Assembly (NCBI GenBank): GCA_049509635.1
Contig: JBEKZS010000005.1
Coordinates: forward strand, 1-57,279
Length of the DNA: 57,279 bases
From: Roseiarcus sp049509635
GTDB lineage: Bacteria > Pseudomonadota > Alphaproteobacteria > Rhizobiales > Beijerinckiaceae
Direction of reading: 5' to 3'
Shown here: in pieces, positions 1 to 8,861 of the stretch
Layout of the letters: every line of letters begins with the position of its first letter
Numbering within the stretch: position 1 is the stretch's first letter
Notes under the pieces: generated by a model
What the model was told of the DNA's origin: nothing
Seen by the model: only the letters and a program-made list of their open reading frames with translations
Database searches by the model: none
Position numbers and translations under genes: made by a program

Positions 1-1350
1 CAAAAGTATCTGGCGGCCTCGAAGACGGAGGCCGAACTCGAAAGCAAGCTCGGCGGCGCCCATGTGGCGGTCATCAATCTGCGTCGCGAAATGGCGGAAT
101 ACCAGCGCTTGATATTCGAGGAGTTGCAGCGCATCGCGGAGACCTACCGCAGCGAGGGGCAGGTCGCGCGGGCGAAAGAGGAATCCATGAACGTCTCGAT
201 GTCGGCGCTCGTCAGCCGGAGCGCGGGAACCAACCAGACGATGGTCCAGCTACGCGAACTCGAGCGCGAAGCGGAAACCTATCGCACGCTGTATCAGGCG
301 TTTCTGCAGCGCTATCAGGAGACCGTCCAGCAGCAGTCGTATCCGACGACCGAGGCGCGCGTCATCACGGAAGCCACGCCGCCGACGGCGCCGAGCTATC
401 CGAGGCGCTCGATGACGCTGTCGTTGTCGCTGATCATCGGCTCGCTCGGCGGATTTGGGATCGGCGCCTTGCGCGAGTACCGGGATCGCGTGTTTCGCGT
501 CGCCTCCCAGGTGCGCGACGAGCTGGGACTGGAACTTCTCGGCATGCTCGAAGTTATCGAAGAAGCGGTCCCGATCGCCAGGACTGGCGCGGATCCGCAC
601 GCCGCCAAGCGGGTTCTGCTGAAGGACTCGCTTAGGCGCTATACGATCGATCATCCGATATCGAGTTTCTCGGAAACGCTGCGTTCGGTGAAGGTCGCCG
701 CCGACCTGGCGCTGGCGGATCGCAGGCCCAAGATCATCGGCGTGATTTCAGTCCTGCCCGGGGAAGGCAAGTCCACCGTCTCGAAGAACCTCGGTTCGCT
801 GCTGGCGCATCTGGGGGCCAAGACCCTGCTGATCGACGGCGATCTGCGGAACCCGGGAATGACGCGGGCCATCGCACCCCATGCGGAGATCGGAATTCTC
901 GAAGCGATCCGTGGAGAGGTTCCGTTGCGCGATTGCCTGGTGTCGGAGCCGGATTCGGGCCTGTTCGTCCTGCCGGCGGTGATCAAGAAGCGGGTGCACC
1001 ACACGAGCGAGATACTGAACTCGCCAGGGATGCGCGCCATTCTGAGGGAGGCGGGCGAGCATTTCGAATATGTCGTGGTCGACTTGCCGCCTCTCGGACC
1101 CGTCGTCGATGTGCGCGCGGCGGCGTCGATGTTCGATGCGTTCGTCTTCGTGGTCGAATGGGGCCGCACGGCCCGCAGCGTCGTCCGGACGATCCTGGCT
1201 TCCGAGGGGGCCATCTACGACAAATGCCTTGGGGTGGTTTTCAACAAGGTGCACATGAGCAAGATCAAGCTCTACGCCCACTACGGCTCCAAGGACTACT
1301 ATCACCGGAGCTACGACAAGTACTACAGAAGCGAAAAGGAGAGCGCCTAG
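1..1350 (+). CDS. Wzc/GumC-like polysaccharide co-polymerase with fused tyrosine kinase (5' partial)
   Basis: This is the C-terminal part of an inner-membrane exopolysaccharide chain-length regulator fused to a BY-type tyrosine autokinase. The frame is open from base 1, so the start lies outside the window; the GTG at 64 is an internal codon. Counting from that GTG, residues 1-100 look like periplasmic coiled coil, a proline-rich stretch and one membrane segment follow (about 105-137), and a cytoplasmic ATPase begins near 220. It has Walker A LPGEGKST (231-238), Walker A' LLIDGD (255-260) and Walker B VVVDLPP (337-343). The tail carries seven tyrosines between 404 and 421, the usual autophosphorylation cluster. 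It leads the plus-strand polysaccharide operon, and the next gene overlaps its stop. Confidence 0.93.
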   Translation, partial: QKYLAASKTEAELESKLGGAHVAVINLRREMAEYQRLIFEELQRIAETYRSEGQVARAKEESMNVSMSALVSRSAGTNQTMVQLRELEREAETYRTLYQAFLQRYQETVQQQSYPTTEARVITEATPPTAPSYPRRSMTLSLSLIIGSLGGFGIGALREYRDRVFRVASQVRDELGLELLGMLEVIEEAVPIARTGADPHAAKRVLLKDSLRRYTIDHPISSFSETLRSVKVAADLALADRRPKIIGVISVLPGEGKSTVSKNLGSLLAHLGAKTLLIDGDLRNPGMTRAIAPHAEIGILEAIRGEVPLRDCLVSEPDSGLFVLPAVIKKRVHHTSEILNSPGMRAILREAGEHFEYVVVDLPPLGPVVDVRAAASMFDAFVFVVEWGRTARSVVRTILASEGAIYDKCLGVVFNKVHMSKIKLYAHYGSKDYYHRSYDKYYRSEKESA

Positions 1351-2093
1351 TGGCCGAAGCTCGGCGTTCCCGCTCCTTCGCGGAACTGGTCGCGGGGCTG
1401 ATCCTCGTGGCGATCGCGGTCGGAACGCTGGCGCGGTCGATCTCGGGGCTGGCGGCGTTGGCTCGCGGCGCGGACGTATGGGATCTCGCCGCCTCTATCG
1501 AGACGGGCGCTGCTGCCGATCCCCGCTATCTCGCCGGGTTCGTCGCCGATAACGGCCTCGATCGCCCGTCGATCGACTGCGGCGACGCGCTCACCCGGTC
1601 ACGCCTTACGGTCGGCCTGGCGGCGATGGCGGGCGCCCTGAAAGGGGGCGACTGGACGCGCATCGACGCTGCGGAGACAGACGCGCTGGAGATCGCCGGA
1701 CACCGGCTCTCGTGCAATCCGCTCGACGGCAACGCTTGGCTGAGATACGCGATGGTCGAAGTCGACTCGAGCGGCCCCGCGCCGAAGGCGATCGAAGCGC
1801 TTAGAATGTCCTACCGGACGGCGCCCGACGAGAGCTGGGTCATCGCGGCGCGTCTGCCGTTCGCGACCCGGCTCTATCTGGCGGGAGCCCTCGGCTTCGA
1901 ATCCGCCTATCTCGAAGATCTCGCTCGCCTGGGGACCTTCGAATCGGCGGAAGAGGTGGCCGCAGCCTATGTCGACGCCGCGCCGCGCATACGGACGTTG
2001 CTCCGCCCCGTGATCGCCACCCAGCCGCAACCACGCAGGGCCGCGATCGTCGCGGAGATCGATCGATTGGGGCTGCTGTTCGATGCCCGTTGA
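1350..2093 (+). CDS. Hypothetical membrane-anchored protein of the exopolysaccharide operon
   Basis: The family was not recognised by name. The 247-residue protein has one N-terminal membrane segment (about 12-32) and an alpha-helical remainder resembling a TPR-like fold, with two cysteines (C62 and one near 120). The GTG start shares one base with the stop of the kinase gene (TAGTG), and the 3' end overlaps the next gene by 11 bases, so it is translationally coupled within the operon. Proteins of this size are common beside Wzc-like genes in alphaproteobacterial polysaccharide loci. A role in assembly or export is inferred from context only. Its first 17 bases recur exactly at 2766-2782. Confidence 0.75.
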   Translation: MAEARRSRSFAELVAGLILVAIAVGTLARSISGLAALARGADVWDLAASIETGAAADPRYLAGFVADNGLDRPSIDCGDALTRSRLTVGLAAMAGALKGGDWTRIDAAETDALEIAGHRLSCNPLDGNAWLRYAMVEVDSSGPAPKAIEALRMSYRTAPDESWVIAARLPFATRLYLAGALGFESAYLEDLARLGTFESAEEVAAAYVDAAPRIRTLLRPVIATQPQPRRAAIVAEIDRLGLLFDAR

Positions 2094-2688
2094 ATCCGTC
2101 GGGAGCCGCTCGGCGCCGCTGGCGGCGGGCCGGGCGCGCGAGGCCGACGGCGCTTCGGGCGACCACGCGGGCGGTTATCAGCTCGGATCCGGCGACCGAT
2201 GGTACGTCGCCATGACGCTGCCGCACGGGGAGCGCATGGCCGCCGCAAATCTCGGCTACCAGGGGTTCCGCAGCTTCCTGCCCCTGCAGCGCGTGACGCT
2301 CCGTCACGCGCGCCAGTTCCGCACAGCGCTCGCGCCCGTCTTCGCCCGTTACCTCTTCCTGATCCTCAATCTCGACGTGCAACGCTGGCGCAGCGTCAAC
2401 GGCACACGCGGCGTGGCGCGCCTGCTCACCGACGGGCGGAGGCCGATCGCGGTTCCCACTGGGGTCGTGGAGACCCTCGCCCTGTCGAGCGACGCGCGAG
2501 GAGCGCTCGTGTTTCGCCCGGCGCTCGCGATCGGGGATCGCGTGCGCCTGCTCGCCGGGCCCTTCGCCGATTCCTTCGGCGTCCTGCAGCGGCTCGACGG
2601 GGCCGACCGGGTGCAGTTGATGCTGGACCTGGTCGGTGGGCCGATGAAGACTTCCGCGCCGCGCGAGATCGTGGCGGCCGCACGCTGA
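2083..2688 (+). CDS. NusG/RfaH-like transcription antiterminator
   Basis: This 201-residue protein is a specialised NusG paralogue that should bind RNA polymerase and suppress termination in the polysaccharide operon. After a poorly conserved leader of about 38 residues, the NGN domain starts with the typical WYV motif (40-42) followed by the HGE segment, then an FLP motif and a PVFARYLF segment near 85. A KOW-like domain begins near 145 with IGDRVRLLAGPFADSFG. It lies inside the operon, as RfaH/UpxY/LoaP-type regulators often do. An exact ops-type sequence occurs 69 bases after its stop codon. That the two work together is inferred. Confidence 0.88.
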   Translation: MPVESVGSRSAPLAAGRAREADGASGDHAGGYQLGSGDRWYVAMTLPHGERMAAANLGYQGFRSFLPLQRVTLRHARQFRTALAPVFARYLFLILNLDVQRWRSVNGTRGVARLLTDGRRPIAVPTGVVETLALSSDARGALVFRPALAIGDRVRLLAGPFADSFGVLQRLDGADRVQLMLDLVGGPMKTSAPREIVAAAR

Positions 2689-2730
2689 CTGCCCGTCGCC
2701 ACTCGGCGCCGGCGCGTCGTCTCGACCGGG

Positions 2731-2743
2731 GGTCAAAATGACC
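2731..2743. repeat. Short perfect palindrome upstream of the ops sequence
   Basis: GGTCA and TGACC are separated by AAA, a perfect five-base inverted repeat in the leader between the antiterminator gene and gmd. It could be an operator, a weak hairpin or chance. It lies 13 bases before the ops match. Confidence 0.45.
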
Positions 2744-2756
2744 GTTTCACCCGGAT

Positions 2757-2768
2757 GGCGGTAGCGTG
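2757..2768 (+). promoter_or_regulatory. ops-like RfaH recruitment element
   Basis: The sequence GGCGGTAGCGTG is a 12 of 12 match to the core of the enterobacterial ops (operon polarity suppressor) element, where RNA polymerase pauses and RfaH binds the non-template strand. It is on the same strand as gmd, about 145 bases before the gmd ATG, and just after a gene for a NusG/RfaH paralogue. I saw no other exact copy in the window. Function in this organism is inferred from the match and its position. Confidence 0.7.
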
Positions 2769-2912
2769 GCCGAAGCTCGGCGCGGCTCTCCAAACCATGC
2801 AAATCGGGCGCCGTCGACGCGTTCCACGCCGGACCGCTTCGCGCGACAGCGCCGGTCCCGGATTCCGGATCGCGCGCGAATCCCGCTCTCTCACGCAAAG
2901 AGGACCTCCCGG

Positions 2913-3998
2913 ATGACGGGGCACAAGACGGCGCTGATCACGGGGGTGACCGGCCAGGACGGGGCCTATCTCAGCGAGCTGCTGCTGGGAAAGGGCTATC
3001 GCGTTCACGGCCTGAAGCGCCGATCCTCCAGCTTCAATACCGGACGGATAGAGCATCTCTACCAGGATCCCCATGTCCCGGATCCACGCTTCACGCTTCA
3101 TTACGGCGACATGACCGACTCGAGCAATCTCATCGGCGTCGTCCAGGACGTGCAGCCTGACGAGATCTACAATCTCGCCGCCCAGTCCCACGTGCAGGTT
3201 TCGTTCGAGACCGCCGAATACACCGCCAACGCCGACGCGCTCGGCGCGCTGCGCCTGCTCGAGGCGATCCGGCTGCTGAAGCTCGGCAGTCGGACGCGCT
3301 TCTATCAGGCCTCGACCTCCGAACTCTACGGGAAGGCGCAGGCCGCTCCCCAGAACGAGACGACGCCCTTCTATCCGCGCTCGCCATATGCGGTCGCCAA
3401 ACTCTATGCGCACTGGATGACCGTCAACTATCGCGAAGCCTACGGCATGCATGCCTCCAACGGCATTCTCTTCAACCATGAGAGCCCAATCCGCGGCGAG
3501 ACTTTCGTCACGCGCAAGATCACCCGCGCGGTCGCCGCGATCCATCTAGGTATCCAGGACAGGCTCTTTCTCGGCAACCTCGACGCGGAACGCGACTGGG
3601 GCCACGCACGCGAATATGTCCGGGGCATGTGGCTGATGCTGCAGCAGCCGGAGCCCGGCGACTACGTTTTGGCGAGCGGGGAAGCCCACAGCGTGCGGAG
3701 CTTCGTCGAGAAGGCGTTCGGTCGCGTCGACGTGCGTCTGGAGTGGCGCGGCCGGGGCGTCGAGGAAAAGGGGCGCGACGTGTCGAACGGGCGCGTCGTC
3801 GTCGAGATCGATCCGCGCTACTTCCGCCCGACCGAGGTCGACAGGCTGGTCGGCGATCCCAGCAAGGCGCGCAACAGGCTGGGATGGCGGCACGAGACCA
3901 AGCTCGACGACCTCATCGCCGAAATGGTCGGCGAGGACTTGAACGAGGCTGCCGCAGGCCTCGCCGCGCCGCACGCCCGTCGGGACCGTCGGTCATGA
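2913..3998 (+). CDS. gmd: GDP-mannose 4,6-dehydratase
   Basis: This cytoplasmic enzyme converts GDP-D-mannose to GDP-4-keto-6-deoxy-D-mannose, the first step to GDP-L-fucose. The 361-residue protein is an extended SDR with an NAD(P)-binding GVTGQDGAYL motif (11-20), STSELYG containing the catalytic Ser/Thr and Glu (134-140), and the YxxxK pair Y159/K163. The ATG is preceded by AAAGAGGA, a good ribosome site. A longer in-frame reading from GTG 2766 adds 49 arginine-rich residues unlike the family and is rejected. Its stop overlaps the fcl start (ATGA). Confidence 0.97.
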   Translation: MTGHKTALITGVTGQDGAYLSELLLGKGYRVHGLKRRSSSFNTGRIEHLYQDPHVPDPRFTLHYGDMTDSSNLIGVVQDVQPDEIYNLAAQSHVQVSFETAEYTANADALGALRLLEAIRLLKLGSRTRFYQASTSELYGKAQAAPQNETTPFYPRSPYAVAKLYAHWMTVNYREAYGMHASNGILFNHESPIRGETFVTRKITRAVAAIHLGIQDRLFLGNLDAERDWGHAREYVRGMWLMLQQPEPGDYVLASGEAHSVRSFVEKAFGRVDVRLEWRGRGVEEKGRDVSNGRVVVEIDPRYFRPTEVDRLVGDPSKARNRLGWRHETKLDDLIAEMVGEDLNEAAAGLAAPHARRDRRS

Positions 3999-4945
3999 CG
4001 GGGAGCCTCTATCCACTCCGGCGCAGGCGGATCTGGGTCGCCGGCCACAACGGCATGGTCGGCTCCGCCGTTGTCCGCCGTCTCGCGCGGGAGGATTGCG
4101 AGGTCGTCGTCGTCGGCCGCGACGAGGTCGATCTCACCCGCCAGGCGGAGGTCGAGGCCTGGCTCGCGGCGGCCAAGCCCGACGCGATCGTGATGGCCGC
4201 GGCGAGAGTGGGCGGCATTCGCGCCAACGCCGCCTATCCCGCGGAATTCCTGTATCGCAACCTCATGATCGAGGCCAATGTCACCGAGGCCGCCCATCGC
4301 TTCGGGGTCGACCGCATGCTGTTCCTCGGCTCGTCGTGCATCTATCCGAGGATGGCGCCGCAGCCGATCGCCGAGGACGCGCTGCTGACCGGACCGCTCG
4401 AGCCGACCAACGAATGGTACGCGATCGCCAAGATCGCCGGCGTGAAGCTCGCCCAGGCCTATCGAAAGCAGTACGGGCGCGACTATATCTCGGCCTTGCC
4501 GACCAATCTCTATGGTCCAGGCGACAACTTCGATCTGCGCGACTGTCACGTCCTGCCGGCGCTGATCCGCAAGTCCCACGAGGCAAAGGCGCACAATCGC
4601 CCTGAACTCGTGGTGTGGGGCAGCGGCTCGCAGCGCCGGGAGTTTCTGCATGTCGACGATTGCGCCGATGCGCTCGTCCATCTGCTCCAGGTCTATTCGG
4701 GAGCGGAGCCGGTCAATGTCGGCTCCGGCGAGGAACTCACGATCCTCGAGCTTGCGGAACTGGTCGCCGGCATCGTCGGCTTCGAGGGACGCATCGTGGC
4801 GGATCCCGAGTTTCCTGACGGGACGCCGCGCAAGCTCGTCAGCGGCGCGCGGCTGGCGGCGCTCGGCTGGAAGCCGGGGCGGGGTCTGCCGGCCGGCATC
4901 CGCGAGACCTACGAATGGTTCCTCCGACACCGGGTCGAGCGCTGA
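3995..4945 (+). CDS. fcl: GDP-L-fucose synthase
   Basis: This NADPH-dependent epimerase/reductase turns the Gmd product into GDP-L-fucose, so the polymer very probably contains L-fucose. The 316-residue SDR protein has the nucleotide-binding GHNGMVG motif (17-23), the active-site SSCIYP segment (113-118) and Y142/K146 within WYAIAK. The ATG overlaps the gmd stop by four bases. Length and motif order are normal for the WcaG/Fcl family. Confidence 0.97.
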   Translation: MTGSLYPLRRRRIWVAGHNGMVGSAVVRRLAREDCEVVVVGRDEVDLTRQAEVEAWLAAAKPDAIVMAAARVGGIRANAAYPAEFLYRNLMIEANVTEAAHRFGVDRMLFLGSSCIYPRMAPQPIAEDALLTGPLEPTNEWYAIAKIAGVKLAQAYRKQYGRDYISALPTNLYGPGDNFDLRDCHVLPALIRKSHEAKAHNRPELVVWGSGSQRREFLHVDDCADALVHLLQVYSGAEPVNVGSGEELTILELAELVAGIVGFEGRIVADPEFPDGTPRKLVSGARLAALGWKPGRGLPAGIRETYEWFLRHRVER

Positions 4946-4946
4946 C

Positions 4947-6221
4947 GTGGCGAAAATCGTCATCTACGGCATGAACTATGCCCCCGAGTTCGCCGGCGTC
5001 GGCCGCTACACCGGCGAAATCGGCGACCACCTCAGCCAAATCGGTCACGACGTCACGGTCATCACGACTCCGCCGCACTATCCCGGCTGGAAGGCGATCC
5101 CTCCTTATCGCAATCGCGGCTACAGCGTCGAACTGAAAAACCGGGTCAGGATCCTGCGCTGCCCGTTGCTGCTGCGCGAGCGGATGCACGGCATATGGCG
5201 GGTGCTCGCCCCCCTGTCTTTCGCGGTCGCATCGGCGCCGGTCGCGTTCTGGCAGATCGTCGGTCGCCGCCCGCGGACGGTTCTCTGCGTCGAGCCAACG
5301 CTGCTCGTCGCCCCGGTCGCCCTGTTGGCCGCCTCGATCGTCGGCGCGACGACCGTACTGCACGTCCATGACCTGGAGGTCGACGCCGCCTTCGGGGTTG
5401 GCCACCTCGGGGGCGCGCGTTGGATCAGGATGATCGCCTATGGCTTCGAGCGCGCCATGCTGCGGCGTTTCCGCCGCGTCGTGACGATTTCCAACAAAAT
5501 GGCGGAACGTCTCGTGGCGAAGGGCGTCGATCGGGGGAGGATCTCGGTCGTGCGCAACTGGGTCGACCTCGAATGCGTCCGGCCGCTCGAGGGAATCAGC
5601 CCGTTTCGCGCGGAACTCGGGATCGGGCCGGAAGACTTCGTCGTCCTCTATTCCGGCGCGCTGGGGGCAAAGCAGGGGCTCGACCACCTGATGGCCGCCA
5701 TCCTCGAGGTGAATGCACAGAGCAATATCCAGTTCGTCATCGCAGGGGAAGGACCGGCCAAGGCGAAGCTGGCCGCGGAATTGGGCGAGGTCGCCAATGT
5801 GCGGCTGCTTCCGTTCCAGCCCGAGGAGCGCCTGTCGGACTTTCTGGGCCTTGCCGATCTGCACGTGCTGCCGCAGCAGTCCGGCGCCGCCGATCTCGTG
5901 CTGCCCTCGAAGATGGGCGGCATGCTGGCGAGCGGGCGGCGCATCGTCGTCACCGCGGCGATCGGCACCGAACTCGCCCTGTTTCTCGACGGCGCGGCGA
6001 TCGTCGTGGCCCCCGACGATCCGGGCGCGTTGGCCGACGCGATCCTGCGCAGCGCCGCGGACGAGAGTTTCGGTCCCCTCATTTCGGGACGCGGCCGTCA
6101 GCTCGCACAGCTGTTGTCGAAGGTCGAGGCGCTGCGGTCGATCGAGGTCGCAATCCTTGGAACCGAAGAGTCGGCGCGCGGGGAGGCGATTGTCGTTCGC
6201 GTCGCCGCCGCCCCGCCTTGA
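4947..6221 (+). CDS. WcaI-like family 4 glycosyltransferase
   Basis: This is a GT-B fold glycosyltransferase of 424 residues. The N-terminus YGMNYAPEFAGVGRYTGE and the later HYPGW segment are typical of the WcaI group in colanic-acid clusters. The C-terminal half has the GT4 pattern: LYSGALGAKQGLDHL, then VIAGEGPAK, then a glutamine-rich LPQQSGAADLVLPSKM region for nucleotide-sugar binding. The start is GTG one base after the fcl stop. The sugar transferred cannot be told from sequence; fucose is a reasonable guess from context. Confidence 0.88.
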   Translation: MAKIVIYGMNYAPEFAGVGRYTGEIGDHLSQIGHDVTVITTPPHYPGWKAIPPYRNRGYSVELKNRVRILRCPLLLRERMHGIWRVLAPLSFAVASAPVAFWQIVGRRPRTVLCVEPTLLVAPVALLAASIVGATTVLHVHDLEVDAAFGVGHLGGARWIRMIAYGFERAMLRRFRRVVTISNKMAERLVAKGVDRGRISVVRNWVDLECVRPLEGISPFRAELGIGPEDFVVLYSGALGAKQGLDHLMAAILEVNAQSNIQFVIAGEGPAKAKLAAELGEVANVRLLPFQPEERLSDFLGLADLHVLPQQSGAADLVLPSKMGGMLASGRRIVVTAAIGTELALFLDGAAIVVAPDDPGALADAILRSAADESFGPLISGRGRQLAQLLSKVEALRSIEVAILGTEESARGEAIVVRVAAAPP

Positions 6222-6426
6222 GGGCGCCGACGGGCCGCGGCTCCCGCCGGCGCGCCGCTGCGCAAGCCCGCCGAAGCGGGGCGATTGCCCTGGTTGCGAG
6301 CGGGCGGCGCCGGCGGGTCATCGCAGCTGGAGCCATGGAGCGGGCGCACGGCCGGCTCATGCGAGGAACCCATGAGCGTCCAAAGACTCCGTCCCCGGAG
6401 ATCGCGCTCACCGCTGGACCGAGCGC

Positions 6427-7752
6427 GTGAACCCGCGTTTCCGCATGGTTTGGCGAGTTCTGGCGAAGACGAAACCGGTGATCCACTCGGCGGCCGGGCA
6501 GATCGTCGTCGCGGGGGCTTCGCTGGTCGGAATTCGCGTCTACACCGAACTGCTGACGCGCGACGAATTCGGCGTCGCGATGATGGCGATGGGCGTCGCG
6601 GCGTTTCTCGACGGCGCCGTCGTCATGGCGCTGAATCAGACATTGCTGTCGATCTGCGCGGGGATGAAAGACGAAAATCGCCAGCGCCAGGTCGCGATCG
6701 GGCTGGCGTTCCGCCTGTTCCGACCCCTTGCGTTCGCCCTGGCGCCGCTGGCGGCGCTCGGCCTGATGCTCTTGGCGGCGTTCCCGGCCGACCGATTGTT
6801 CGCCCTCGCGCCTGCGCTGGCGCTCGTCTATCTCGCCGAGGAGATCGCGAAGACGAGCATGCTGACCCCGCTCGCCGCGCGCCGAGACTATTTTCGCTTC
6901 TCGCTCTGGTCGGCGACGGAGGCGGCAGCGACCGTCGGGATCACCGGTCTCAGCCTCGCCTACGTTCGCGCCGACGCGCTCGGATTCCTGCTCGGCCTCG
7001 TGGTCGCGCGCGGCGCGACCACCGGCGGGTTCCTCTTCGTCTATTTCGGCGGCCGATATTTCCGGTCGGCCGACGTCGCCGCGGCCGCTCCCTATTGGAC
7101 GACGGCGGTTCGCTACGGCGCGCCCGTCAGCGCGATGGCGCCGATCGGCTGGGTCGGGGCCTATCTCGATCGCTATGTCGTCAGCGCGGCGGGCGGTCTG
7201 GCGAGCGCGGGCGTCTACGCCGCCGTCGCCGGCCTGGTCGGCCGCCCATACGCGGTCACGACGGCGATCCTCACCAATTATTTTCGACCCTTGCTGTTTC
7301 AGGGCCGCGGATCGCGCGCGGAGACGATCGAGCGCGCACGGATCCAATGGCGTTGGATCGTCGCTGCGGGCGCGGTCGGCCTGTTCGGGGCGGGCGCAAT
7401 CGCGCTGTTTTCGGGCCTGGCGGCCTCGCTGGCGCTGGCGCCCGAATATCGCGCAGGCGCGCCGGCAATCATGCTCGTGCTGGCGTTCGCCCAGACCTTC
7501 GCGATCATGACCCACGCGGTCGACAACGCCATCCTTTCCTCGGGCGCCAGCCGGCGCCTGCTGCGGATTCAAGCCTGGCTCGTCCTCGTCGCGCTGGTTC
7601 TCGTTCCGCTCTGGACTCTGCGGTTCGGCGCGCTCGGCGCGGCGATGGGGCGCCTTCTGTCGGAGGCAGTGAAGTTCGGCGCCACGCTGATGCTGTCGCG
7701 GCGACTGTTCGGCGCGCCCGAACCCGTCGGGCCGGAAATCGTGGCGCCATGA
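6427..7752 (+). CDS. Wzx-like oligosaccharide flippase
   Basis: This is a polytopic inner-membrane protein of 441 residues with about twelve hydrophobic segments, matching the MOP/polysaccharide-transport family that flips lipid-linked repeat units to the periplasm. The N-terminal RVYTELLTRDEFGV motif is characteristic of this family. A GTG start at 6427 is chosen; an in-frame ATG at 6445 is a close alternative. About 205 bases without a recognisable gene separate it from the WcaI-like gene. Its 3' end overlaps the next gene (ATGA). Confidence 0.85.
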   Translation: MNPRFRMVWRVLAKTKPVIHSAAGQIVVAGASLVGIRVYTELLTRDEFGVAMMAMGVAAFLDGAVVMALNQTLLSICAGMKDENRQRQVAIGLAFRLFRPLAFALAPLAALGLMLLAAFPADRLFALAPALALVYLAEEIAKTSMLTPLAARRDYFRFSLWSATEAAATVGITGLSLAYVRADALGFLLGLVVARGATTGGFLFVYFGGRYFRSADVAAAAPYWTTAVRYGAPVSAMAPIGWVGAYLDRYVVSAAGGLASAGVYAAVAGLVGRPYAVTTAILTNYFRPLLFQGRGSRAETIERARIQWRWIVAAGAVGLFGAGAIALFSGLAASLALAPEYRAGAPAIMLVLAFAQTFAIMTHAVDNAILSSGASRRLLRIQAWLVLVALVLVPLWTLRFGALGAAMGRLLSEAVKFGATLMLSRRLFGAPEPVGPEIVAP

Positions 7753-8861
7753 GGATCGTCATCGCGACCACCAGCGCGTTCCATCTGCGCCATCTCGCCC
7801 GCGAACTCATCGCGATGGGCCGCGACGTCACCTACATGAGCTACCTTCCAAAGTTTCGCATCAGGCGGGATGAGATACCTCTGGCCCACGCCCGCAGCTA
7901 TTTCCTGCGGTTGCAGCCATGGTCGAGCGCAGCGCTGTTCCGGCGCCTGCCGTCGCTGCAGCAGCGCGCGGTCGAAGCGATGTTCGCACGGACCGATGAG
8001 GCGTTCGCGCGCGACCTGCCGCCTTGCGACGTCTTCATCGGCCTTTCCGCAATGGCGGTCGAGAGCGCGCGGGTCGCCCGCCGCAAATACGGGGCCAAGG
8101 TGATTCTCGAACGCGGTTCGCGTCACGTCTCCAGTCAGGTCGAGCTCCTGTCGGCTGGCGGCCAGCGCTCGAGCGCCGTCTATGTCGCGCGCGAACTTGC
8201 GGGCTATGAAATCGCCGATTGCATCGCCCTACCCTCGACTCATGCGGTCGAGAGCTTCCTCGAACGGGGGTTCGATCCAGCGCGCCTATTCAGGAATCCC
8301 TATGGCGTCGATTTTGCGAGCTTCGCGCCGTCGCCGCGACCGGACGGGCCGCTCCGGCTGCTGTTCGTCGGAAGCTGGTCGTACGAAAAGGGTTGCGACG
8401 CGCTCGCCGCCGTCATTCGGGCCGATCCGAAGCTGACGCTGACCCATGTGGGAACGCGGGGCGACCTCGCGTTTCCCGCGCTCGCGAATTTCACCTCGCT
8501 CGGACACAAGACCCATCCGGAACTTCGCGCCGTGATGGCGCGCCATCACATCCTGCTGCTGCCCTCGCGGCAGGACGGCTTCGGGATGGTCCTGGCCGAG
8601 GCGCTCGCCTCGGGCCTGCCGGTGATCGGCAGCGCGATGACCGGCGCGCCGGATCTGAAGGCGGCGATCGGGGACAAGGAAGCCGTGACCGTCGTCGAGC
8701 CCGCCAACGCGGATGCGCTCGCCGGCGCGATCCGCGATGTGGCCGAGTTCGTCCGCCGCAGGCCCGCCGACCGCCGGGTTCTGACCGAGGACGACAGGGT
8801 GAACTTGAGCTGGGCCGCCTATGCGAGACGATACGATGCATTCCTCCGCACCATCGCCTGA
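7749..8861 (+). CDS. Family 4 (GT-B) glycosyltransferase
   Basis: This 370-residue glycosyltransferase has an N-terminal Rossmann domain beginning MRIVIATTSAFHLRHLA and a C-terminal Glycos_transf_1 domain. Signature elements are LLFVGSWSYEKGCD near 200 and the nucleotide-sugar-binding SRQDGFGMVLAEALASGLPVI segment with its E-x7-E pattern. Donor and acceptor are unknown. It starts inside the flippase stop codon (ATGA), so the two are translationally coupled. Confidence 0.9.
   Translation: MRIVIATTSAFHLRHLARELIAMGRDVTYMSYLPKFRIRRDEIPLAHARSYFLRLQPWSSAALFRRLPSLQQRAVEAMFARTDEAFARDLPPCDVFIGLSAMAVESARVARRKYGAKVILERGSRHVSSQVELLSAGGQRSSAVYVARELAGYEIADCIALPSTHAVESFLERGFDPARLFRNPYGVDFASFAPSPRPDGPLRLLFVGSWSYEKGCDALAAVIRADPKLTLTHVGTRGDLAFPALANFTSLGHKTHPELRAVMARHHILLLPSRQDGFGMVLAEALASGLPVIGSAMTGAPDLKAAIGDKEAVTVVEPANADALAGAIRDVAEFVRRRPADRRVLTEDDRVNLSWAAYARRYDAFLRTIA

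Noticed and set aside
2766..2912. 49-residue extension of Gmd from GTG 2766
   Set aside because: Gmd proteins begin near the NAD-binding motif, as from ATG 2913, which also has a good ribosome site. The extension contains part of the ops sequence.
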